Source: Oscillospiraceae bacterium (lineage in GTDB: Bacteria > Bacillota > Clostridia > Oscillospirales > Ruminococcaceae). Taken from it: DNA of 6,766 nt. Of the stretch, positions 1-5,080 are shown piece after piece (position 1 is the first letter of the stretch; the number at the start of each line of letters is the position of its first letter). The position numbers and the translations under genes were made by a program. The stretch is from positions 1 through 6,766 of the forward strand of contig JAGALG010000090.1 of the NCBI GenBank assembly GCA_017848075.1, read 5' to 3'. The notes beneath the pieces are model-generated. The model searched no databases. It worked only from the letters and a program-made list of their open reading frames with translations, and was not told where the DNA came from.

Positions 1-1103
1 AAGCACAGGAAAACAAAGAAGCTTGTGCAATCGCTTACCACGGCAACATCGTGGATCTGCTGGAATATGTTCTGGAGCACAACATCCATGTTGACCTGCT
101 GTCTGACCAGACTTCCTGCCATGTTCCATACGACGGCGGTTACTGCCCACAGGGCCTGACCTTCGAGCAGAGAACCGAAATGTTGGCTAACGATCCGGAG
201 GGCTTCAAAGAGCTGGTTAACAAAACTCTCCGCCATCATTACGAGCTCATCTGCAAACTCCATGATGAAGGCACTTACTTCTTCGACTATGGCAACAGCT
301 TCCTGAAAGCAATCTATGATGCCGGAGTTCCTGAAATCTGCCGCAATGGCCATGACGAAGTAGACGGCTTCATCTTCCCATCCTATGTTGAAGATATTCT
401 CGGCCCATGCCTCTTCGACTACGGTTATGGCCCGTTCCGCTGGTGCTGTCTGTCCGGTAAAGAGGAAGATCTGGATGCTACTGACGCAGCTGCAATGGCC
501 TGCATCAATCCGGACGCTCGCTATCAGGACCGTGACAACTGGATCTGGGTTCGTGACGCGAAGAAAAATAAACTGGTTGTTGGTACCCAGTGCCGTATTC
601 TGTATCAGGATGCTTACGGAAGAACCAACATTGCTCTGAAATTCAACGAGATGGTTCGTGAAGGCAAAATCGGCCCTGTTATGCTGGGTCGTGACCACCA
701 CGATACTGCTGGTACCGACTCTACCTTCCGTGAAACCTCCAACATCAAAGACGGCTCCAACATTATGGCTGATATGGCGGTTCAGTGCTTCGCTGGTAAC
801 TGCGCTCGCGGTATGAGCATGGTAGCCCTCCATAACGGCGGCGGTGTTGGTATTGGTAAATCCATCAACGGCGGCTTTGGTATGGTTCTGGACGGTTCTG
901 AGCGTGTTGATACCATTCTGCGTCTGTCCATGACCTGGGATGTTATCGGCGGTGTTGCTCGCCGTTCCTGGGCAAGAAACGAGCACTCCATTGAGACCTG
1001 CATCGAGTTCAACCAGTCCCACGAAGGTACCTACCACATCACTCTGCCATACATCGCAGACGACGAAGTGGTAAAAGCAGCAATTGTATCTGTTAATCAA
1101 TAA
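1..1103 (+). CDS. hutU: Urocanate hydratase (urocanase), C-terminal part, truncated by the window edge
   Basis: The enzyme (EC 4.2.1.49) adds water to urocanate to give 4-imidazolone-5-propanoate in the cytoplasm, using tightly bound NAD+ as an electrophile. The reading frame is open to the left edge, with its first full codon at base 3. The GTG at 51 is an internal Val, so the true start lies outside. About 366 residues are visible. Recognisable blocks are GPFRW (bases 429-443), the GRDHHD segment followed by FRETSN (687-743), and the glycine-rich HNGGGVGIG NAD-binding stretch (831-857). The wording (HHDTAGTDS, then VALHNGGGVG and INGGFGMVLDG) matches the long (about 670 residue) urocanase type found in animals and many anaerobes, not the short (about 555 residue) Bacillus/Pseudomonas type, which reads RDHLDSGSVSSPNRE. 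Where the short type has the signature LPARICW, this protein reads TQCRILY. It is the first gene of the visible operon. It has no CGG among about 18 Arg codons and is rich in CTG, GGT and CGT, which suggests high expression. Confidence 0.97.
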   Translation, partial: AQENKEACAIAYHGNIVDLLEYVLEHNIHVDLLSDQTSCHVPYDGGYCPQGLTFEQRTEMLANDPEGFKELVNKTLRHHYELICKLHDEGTYFFDYGNSFLKAIYDAGVPEICRNGHDEVDGFIFPSYVEDILGPCLFDYGYGPFRWCCLSGKEEDLDATDAAAMACINPDARYQDRDNWIWVRDAKKNKLVVGTQCRILYQDAYGRTNIALKFNEMVREGKIGPVMLGRDHHDTAGTDSTFRETSNIKDGSNIMADMAVQCFAGNCARGMSMVALHNGGGVGIGKSINGGFGMVLDGSERVDTILRLSMTWDVIGGVARRSWARNEHSIETCIEFNQSHEGTYHITLPYIADDEVVKAAIVSVNQ

Positions 1104-1116
1104 GAAAATCGAAGAA

Positions 1117-1137
1117 GGGAGCGGCTTGTCCGCTCCC
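1117..1137 (+). other. Intercistronic RNA hairpin between hutU and ftcD
   Basis: GGGAGCGG (1117-1124) pairs perfectly with CCGCTCCC (1130-1137) around the 5-nt loop CTTGT, giving an 8-bp GC-rich stem. It begins 14 nt after the hutU stop. No T tract follows (ATTCCACAG), so it is not a standard intrinsic terminator. It stands 13 nt upstream of the ftcD ribosome binding site and does not overlap it. It could protect the 3' end of the hutU message, mark a processing site, or act as a partial attenuator. The sequence alone does not decide between these. Confidence 0.7.
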
Positions 1138-1163
1138 ATTCCACAGAAAAGGAGACGAAAACA

Positions 1164-2060
1164 ATGGCAAGAATCATTGAATGTGTTCCAAACTGCTCTG
1201 AAGGCAGAAACAAAGAAGTTATCGAATATATTGCTGACGCAGTACGCGCCGTTCCAGGTGTTGTGATCACCGACTATTCCTCCGACGAAAGCCACAACCG
1301 TTCTGTTTTCACCATCGTTGGTGACCCGGATCAGATGGCAGAGGCTGCATTCCAGTTCGCAAAAGCTTGTGTAGAAAAAATCGATATGACCAAGCATGAA
1401 GGTGCACATCCTCGCATGGGCGCTGTTGATGTTATTCCATTCACTCCAGTAAAAGAAGTGTCCATGGAAGAATGTGTTGAGCTGTCCAAAAAAGTAGCAG
1501 AACGCATCTGGACAGAACTGGGTATGCCGGTTACTTTGTACGAAGAATCCTGCACCGCTCCTCACAGAAGAAATCTGGCAGCGATTCGCAAAGGCCAGTT
1601 TGAAGCAATGCCGGAAAAACTGAAAGATCCACAGTGGCACCCAGACTATGGCAATCAGGAAATCCATCCAACTGCTGGTATCGTAGCGGTTGGCGCTCGT
1701 TTCCCACTGGTTGCTTTCAACATCAATCTGTCCACTTCCGATATTGAGATTGCAAACAAAATCGCAAAAACCATCCGTGAATCCTCCGGTGGTATGAAAT
1801 GGATCAAAGCCATCGGTGTTATGCTGGAAGACCGTAACATTGCACAGGTTTCCATCAACATGATCAACTACACCAAGACCCCAATGTACCGTGTATTTGA
1901 AAATGTTCGTTTCGAAGCAGAACGCTACGGTGTTCACATTGTTGGCTCCGAAGTAATCGGCGTTGTTCCAATGGATGCTATGGTGGATGCAGCAGAGTAC
2001 TATCTCAAAGTAGAAAACTTCGATAAAGACAGCCAGATCATGGAGAAACACCTCATCTAA
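1164..2060 (+). CDS. ftcD: Glutamate formimidoyltransferase
   Basis: The enzyme (EC 2.1.2.5) moves the formimino group of N-formimino-L-glutamate to tetrahydrofolate, releasing glutamate and 5-formimino-THF. The 298-residue protein covers only the formiminotransferase part of the bifunctional animal FTCD. The N-terminal subdomain opens with IIECVPNCSEGRN (residues 4-16). It contains HEGAHPRMGAVDV (78-90), and His82 falls exactly on the catalytic His82 of the porcine enzyme. RKGQFE (142-147), PDYG (160-163) and VGARFPLVAFN (176-186) lead into the C-terminal subdomain. The ATG at 1164 is preceded by AAAAGGAGA with 9 nt between GGAG and the start, and the protein begins at the family's usual N-terminus. 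The cyclodeaminase half is a separate gene (fchA), with hutI between the two. Codon use is strongly biased, like hutU, with no CGG Arg codons. The family assignment is close to certain; the pathway role follows from family and context. Confidence 0.97.
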   Translation: MARIIECVPNCSEGRNKEVIEYIADAVRAVPGVVITDYSSDESHNRSVFTIVGDPDQMAEAAFQFAKACVEKIDMTKHEGAHPRMGAVDVIPFTPVKEVSMEECVELSKKVAERIWTELGMPVTLYEESCTAPHRRNLAAIRKGQFEAMPEKLKDPQWHPDYGNQEIHPTAGIVAVGARFPLVAFNINLSTSDIEIANKIAKTIRESSGGMKWIKAIGVMLEDRNIAQVSINMINYTKTPMYRVFENVRFEAERYGVHIVGSEVIGVVPMDAMVDAAEYYLKVENFDKDSQIMEKHLI

Positions 2061-2065
2061 TGGAT

Positions 2066-2073
2066 AAAGGGAG
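2066..2073 (+). promoter_or_regulatory. Ribosome binding site of hutI, decides the start
   Basis: AAAGGGAG lies 9 nt before the ATG at 2083 but only 3 nt before the in-frame TTG at 2077. The spacing favours ATG 2083 as the start of hutI. Confidence 0.8.
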
Positions 2074-2082
2074 TGTTTGACA

Positions 2083-3318
2083 ATGAAAGCGGAACTTCTT
2101 ATAAAAAATATTGGTATGCTGGCAACAGCTACCGGCTCTGCGGCCAAAGCTGGCAACGAGCAGGGCGAAATTACAATACTGAAAGACGCATGGGTCACTG
2201 TCAATGACGGTAACATTGCTGCTGTTGGTACAGGAGAAGTAGCAGTGGAAGCAGATAAAGTGATTGACGCCAAAGGTCAGCTGGTAACAGCAGGTCTGGT
2301 TGACGCTCACACCCATCTGGTCTTCGGTGGTTGGAGAGCCGATGAACTTGCGCTGAAGCTCCACGGTGTTCCTTATCTGGATATTCTGGCGCAGGGCGGC
2401 GGTATTTTATCCACCGTTCGCAGCACCAGAGCAGCCAGTGAAGACGAACTTTGTGAAAAAACCGCAGCCGTTCTGGACGAGATGCTTTCTTTGGGCACCA
2501 CCACCTGCGAAGCAAAAAGCGGCTACGGCCTCAATATGGAGACGGAGCTGAAACAGCTGAATGTGGTAAAACGCCTGAACGAAAGTCAACCCGTAGAGTT
2601 GGTGTCCACCTTTATGGCAGCTCATGCGGTTCCACAGGAATATAAAGAAAACCGTGAGGAATATATCCGTCAGATCATCGAAGAAATGATCCCTTATGTT
2701 GCTGAGCATAAGCTGGCGAAATACTGCGACATCTTCTGTGAGACCGGTGTATTTACCCCGGAAGAATCCAGAAAAATTCTTCTCGCAGCCAGACAGTATG
2801 GTTTGGAGCCAAAAATCCATGCGGATGAGATTGACCCAATCGGCGGCTCTCAGCTGGCCGGTGAAATCTCTGCTGTTTCTGCGGAGCATCTGATCGTTTG
2901 TCCTCCGGAGGGTATTGAGTCCATGGCCAAAGGCGGCACCATTGCTTGCCTGCTGCCGGCAACCTCCTTCTATCTGGGTGCAACCTTTGCTCCTGCGAAG
3001 GATATGATTGCTGCCGGTGTTCCGGTGGCTGTGGCTTCTGACTTCAACCCGGGTTCTACGCCAAACCTGAACCTGCAGCTGGCCATGAACATTGCCTGCT
3101 TTAAATATCGTCTGACTCCGGAACAGGTATTGACAGCTGCGACCTTGAATGCAGCTGCTGCCATCGGCTGTGCAGACAAGGTGGGTACCATTGAGGTCGG
3201 TAAACAGGCTGACCTGCTGATTTGGAATGCTCCAAGTCTCAACTACATTTTCTATCGCTACGGCAACAATCTGGTTGATACCGTTATCAAAAAAGGTGAA
3301 GTGGTAAAATCCAAATAA
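2083..3318 (+). CDS. hutI: Imidazolonepropionase
   Basis: This is an amidohydrolase (EC 3.5.2.7) that opens the ring of 4-imidazolone-5-propanoate to give N-formimino-L-glutamate, using one bound metal ion. The 411-residue product has the usual length. An N-terminal beta-sandwich segment leads into the metal motif DAHTHLVFGG (residues 74-83, ligands His76 and His78). Next come the GGGI loop (105-108), TFMAAHAVPQE (176-186, His181), KIHADE (244-249, ligand His246), SAEHL (266-270, His269) and VASDFNPGS (318-326, metal Asp320). All catalytic groups expected for the family are visible. The final segment from about 360 (GTIEVGKQADLLIW, ending in VIKKGEVV) is the typical composite beta domain of amidohydrolases. 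The gene starts 22 nt after ftcD and is probably on the same transcript. It supplies the substrate of FtcD. Confidence 0.97.
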   Translation: MKAELLIKNIGMLATATGSAAKAGNEQGEITILKDAWVTVNDGNIAAVGTGEVAVEADKVIDAKGQLVTAGLVDAHTHLVFGGWRADELALKLHGVPYLDILAQGGGILSTVRSTRAASEDELCEKTAAVLDEMLSLGTTTCEAKSGYGLNMETELKQLNVVKRLNESQPVELVSTFMAAHAVPQEYKENREEYIRQIIEEMIPYVAEHKLAKYCDIFCETGVFTPEESRKILLAARQYGLEPKIHADEIDPIGGSQLAGEISAVSAEHLIVCPPEGIESMAKGGTIACLLPATSFYLGATFAPAKDMIAAGVPVAVASDFNPGSTPNLNLQLAMNIACFKYRLTPEQVLTAATLNAAAAIGCADKVGTIEVGKQADLLIWNAPSLNYIFYRYGNNLVDTVIKKGEVVKSK

Positions 3319-3322
3319 CAGC

Positions 3323-3352
3323 GTTGAGCCTTCGGTTTTCCGGAGGCTCAAC
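3323..3352 (+). other. Long intercistronic RNA hairpin between hutI and fchA
   Basis: GTTGAGCCTTCGG (3323-3335) pairs along all 13 positions (one G-U) with CCGGAGGCTCAAC (3340-3352) around a TTTT tetraloop. It starts 4 nt after the hutI stop. The bases that follow (TTCCGGTACA) are not a T tract, so this is not a canonical intrinsic terminator. The fchA ribosome binding site begins 11 nt downstream and is not sequestered. Likely roles are 3'-end protection or processing of the upstream message, or a leaky terminator that lowers expression of fchA-hutD. This is inferred from position and structure. Confidence 0.8.
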
Positions 3353-3363
3353 TTCCGGTACAT

Positions 3364-3370
3364 GGGAGGA
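3364..3370 (+). promoter_or_regulatory. Ribosome binding site of fchA, decides the start
   Basis: GGGAGGA lies 7 nt before the ATG at 3378. The same frame is open back to a TTG at 3324, but that codon lies inside the hairpin and has no Shine-Dalgarno sequence. Confidence 0.85.
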
Positions 3371-3377
3371 AATTGAT

Positions 3378-4004
3378 ATGAAACTGACTGAAATGCAGGT
3401 AAGAGCATTCTGTGAATTGCTGGCTTCCGACGCTCCAGCACCGGGCGGCGGTTCTGCATCTGCACTGGCTGGCGCTATGGGTATTGGTTTGGCTGAAATG
3501 GTAGCCAACCTGACCATCGGCAAGAAAAAATATGCTGAATTTGAAGCCAATGCAGTGGAGATGAAAGAGAGATCCACCAAACTGGTGGACGAAATGATCG
3601 TCAGCATTGATAAAGATACGGAAGCATTCGATGGCGTGTCCGCAGTCTTTGCTATGCCAAAAGACACGGAGGAAGAGAAAGCAGCCCGCAAAGAAGCGAT
3701 GCAGAAAGCATTGAAAGAGGCAACTCTGGCTCCTTACAGCGTTATGGAGCTGTGCCTGGAGTCTTTGAAGGTAGTGGAAATGGGTCTGGGTAAAACCAAT
3801 ACTTCCGCTGCCAGCGATCTGGGTGTTGCTGCACTGAATCTGAAATCTGCTGTGCAGGGCGCATGGCTCAATGTACTGATCAATCTGGGCGGCATCAAGG
3901 ACGAGGTCTTTGTTGCAGAATATAAGGGTAAAGGCGAAGCGATTCTGGCAGAAGCCCTGCCACTGGCTGACAAACTCTACGCTGCTGTGCTGGAGAGCCT
4001 GTAA
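3378..4004 (+). CDS. fchA: Formimidoyltetrahydrofolate cyclodeaminase
   Basis: The enzyme (EC 4.3.1.4) closes 5-formimino-THF to 5,10-methenyl-THF and releases ammonia, feeding the one-carbon pool. The 208-residue all-helical protein is the stand-alone equivalent of the C-terminal domain of animal FTCD. It has the signature APAPGGGSASALAGAMG (residues 19-35), the conserved acidic stretch DKDTEAFDGV (78-87) and the NTSAASDLGVAALN block (141-154) followed by a final helix pair. A charged insert around 96-116 (DTEEEKAARKEAMQKA) is a surface helix. The start is fixed by the strong ribosome binding site at 3364-3370. The stop TAA overlaps the next ATG by one base, so translation is probably coupled to the HutD-like gene. 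The gene lies 59 nt after hutI, behind a long hairpin. Together with FtcD it completes the folate branch of histidine breakdown. Confidence 0.95.
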   Translation: MKLTEMQVRAFCELLASDAPAPGGGSASALAGAMGIGLAEMVANLTIGKKKYAEFEANAVEMKERSTKLVDEMIVSIDKDTEAFDGVSAVFAMPKDTEEEKAARKEAMQKALKEATLAPYSVMELCLESLKVVEMGLGKTNTSAASDLGVAALNLKSAVQGAWLNVLINLGGIKDEVFVAEYKGKGEAILAEALPLADKLYAAVLESL

Positions 4005-4570
4005 TGAGAACGCTGATCAAGGGTAGTGAGCGCAAGGTCAGCCTTTGGGCTGGTGGAAGCAGCTCACAGATCTGTATTTATCCGGCAGATGCGGAATATG
4101 CCAAACGGAACTTCCTGTTCCGTATCAGCACCGCAGTAGCTGACAGTGATGAGTGGTCTGACTATACGGCCTTGCCCGCTGTGACCCGTCATCTTTTGAT
4201 GCTGGATGGCTCTGCCCTGGTGAAGCATGAGGGACAGTATGAGCTGCTGATGCAGCCCTACGAGGATATTGATATCTTCGATGGAGGTTGGATGAGCAAA
4301 GCGAAGGGGAAGGTTCGGGACTTTAACTTGATGTGCCGGGAAGGCTGTCAGGGCAAAGTGACGGTTCTTTCCAAGAACGGTGAATTGCCGGTGGAAACAG
4401 CAAGTCATCGTCTGTTGTTCTGCAGTGAGGGAGAGGCCTATCTTTTGGTAGCAGGGGAGCGGATCCATTTGCAGAAAGAGGATGCCCTCTATTTGGAACC
4501 GGCCGAGGCAGTGCAGCTTGTGTTGGGCGAACAAGCAAAAGTCATTTGCTGTGATATGATCGTGAAATAG
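4004..4570 (+). CDS. hutD: HutD/Ves-family cupin-like protein
   Basis: This 188-residue protein belongs to the HutD (Ves) family of double beta-barrel, cupin-like proteins. Family marks in order are WAGGSSSQICIYP (residues 15-27), FLFRISTA (37-44), the R-x-LLMLDG stretch (62-69), VRDFNLM (104-110) and a second barrel up to the C-terminus. HutD is not an enzyme of the core pathway. In Pseudomonas it has been reported to limit hut operon expression, possibly by binding a pathway intermediate. Whether that holds here is inference. The start ATG shares its A with the fchA stop (TAATG), with GGAG 8 nt upstream, so the two are probably translated together. Four of about ten Arg codons are CGG, a codon absent from hutU and ftcD, which suggests lower expression or a different history. 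It is the last gene of the operon, directly before the terminator. Confidence 0.88.
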   Translation: MRTLIKGSERKVSLWAGGSSSQICIYPADAEYAKRNFLFRISTAVADSDEWSDYTALPAVTRHLLMLDGSALVKHEGQYELLMQPYEDIDIFDGGWMSKAKGKVRDFNLMCREGCQGKVTVLSKNGELPVETASHRLLFCSEGEAYLLVAGERIHLQKEDALYLEPAEAVQLVLGEQAKVICCDMIVK

Positions 4571-4602
4571 AAGAAAACCACCCATAGGGTGGTTTTCTTT
4601 TT
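4571..4602 (+). terminator. Intrinsic terminator of the hut operon
   Basis: AAGAAAACCACCC (4571-4583) pairs perfectly over 13 bp with GGGTGGTTTTCTT (4587-4599) around the loop ATA, and the T run continues to 4602. It begins at the first base after the stop of the HutD-like gene. Confidence 0.93.
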
Positions 4603-4612
4603 GCATCCGTAT

Positions 4613-4618
4613 TATAAT
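4613..4618 (+). promoter_or_regulatory. Probable -10 box for the small membrane protein gene
   Basis: A perfect TATAAT lies 29 nt upstream of the ATG at 4648 and would give a leader of about 20-25 nt. A -35 element at normal spacing would fall inside the right arm of the hut terminator (around 4589-4595) and matches TTGACA poorly, and there is no TGn extension. The box is convincing; the complete promoter is not certain. Confidence 0.5.
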
Positions 4619-4631
4619 AGAAACAAGAAAT

Positions 4632-4640
4632 GGAAGGGGG
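4632..4640 (+). promoter_or_regulatory. Ribosome binding site of the small membrane protein, decides the start
   Basis: GGAAGGGGG lies 7 nt before the ATG at 4648. The in-frame ATG at 4630 is upstream of this site and has no Shine-Dalgarno sequence of its own. Confidence 0.85.
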
Positions 4641-4647
4641 AAGCGCA

Positions 4648-5043
4648 ATGGAACAAAACCGGGAATATATGGATCGAATCGAACAGCTGTTAAAGAAGCA
4701 GAGCAATCTTATTCTGCTGCAGAGTGTGTTGATTGCAATATTGGCTCTTGGAGGTATTGCTCTGGTCGTGATGGTTGGCCGTTTGCTGCCGGATCTGCAG
4801 GTATTGATGACACAAATGGAGTCCACCCTAACAGATATGGAGCAGATCACAGCCCAGTTGGCAGAAGCCGATCTGAAAGGTATGGTAGACAATGTAGATC
4901 AATTGGTCAACAGCAGTCAAAGCGCTGTGGAACAGGCGATGGAAAAGCTGAATGGCTTGGATTTGGATACCCTCAATAAAGCCATTAAAGATTTAGCTTC
5001 TGTTATTGAACCATTGGCAAAATTCTTTAATGTCTTCCATTAA
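4648..5043 (+). CDS. Hypothetical single-pass membrane protein with a long helical tail
   Basis: I do not recognise the family of this 131-residue protein. Residues 1-20 are polar with basic residues (Arg5, Arg10, Lys16, Lys17). Residues 21-43 form one clear membrane helix (LILLQSVLIAILALGGIALVV and flanks). GRLLPD (44-49) follows, then about 80 residues that look continuously helical, with hydrophobic residues spaced 3-4 apart and many Gln, Glu, Asp, Met and Leu (QVLMTQMESTLTDMEQ; DLASVIEPLAKFF near the end). There is no Cys, no lipobox and no cleavable signal. The excess of positive charge before the helix suggests that the N-terminus is cytoplasmic and the tail is outside the membrane. The overall shape recalls small DUF948-like or coiled-coil membrane proteins, but I cannot assign one. 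It is its own transcription unit between two terminators, so no link to histidine breakdown should be assumed. Confidence 0.85.
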   Translation: MEQNREYMDRIEQLLKKQSNLILLQSVLIAILALGGIALVVMVGRLLPDLQVLMTQMESTLTDMEQITAQLAEADLKGMVDNVDQLVNSSQSAVEQAMEKLNGLDLDTLNKAIKDLASVIEPLAKFFNVFH

Positions 5044-5048
5044 AGCAG

Positions 5049-5080
5049 AAAACAGCCACCCGGAAAGGGTGGCTGTTTTT
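5049..5080 (+). terminator. Intrinsic terminator, probably bidirectional, between convergent genes
   Basis: AAAACAGCCACCC (5049-5061) pairs perfectly over 13 bp with GGGTGGCTGTTTT (5067-5079) around the loop GGAAA, with a run of five T at 5076-5080. It starts 5 nt after the stop of the small membrane protein gene. Read on the minus strand, the same stem is followed by TTTTCTGCTT directly after the arginase stop codon, so it may end both transcripts. The stem edge overlaps the arginase stop (5079-5081). Confidence 0.9.

Noticed and set aside
1117..1137. Intrinsic terminator after hutU
   Set aside because: The stem is not followed by a T tract, and the downstream genes continue the same pathway. 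It is kept as a hairpin of unknown role.
3324..3377. N-terminal extension of FchA from a TTG at 3324
   Set aside because: The codon is inside the hairpin without a ribosome binding site, while GGGAGGA 7 nt before ATG 3378 gives the normal family N-terminus.
2407..3465. Long minus-strand open frame (about 350 codons) opposite hutI and the start of fchA
   Set aside because: It lies opposite clear enzyme genes, has no ribosome binding site or recognisable motif, and runs through the intercistronic hairpin. It is a by-product of the codon use of hutI.
4064..4648. Minus-strand open frame opposite the HutD-like gene
   Set aside because: The plus-strand HutD motifs are convincing. The antisense frame crosses the terminator and shows no family features or Shine-Dalgarno sequence.
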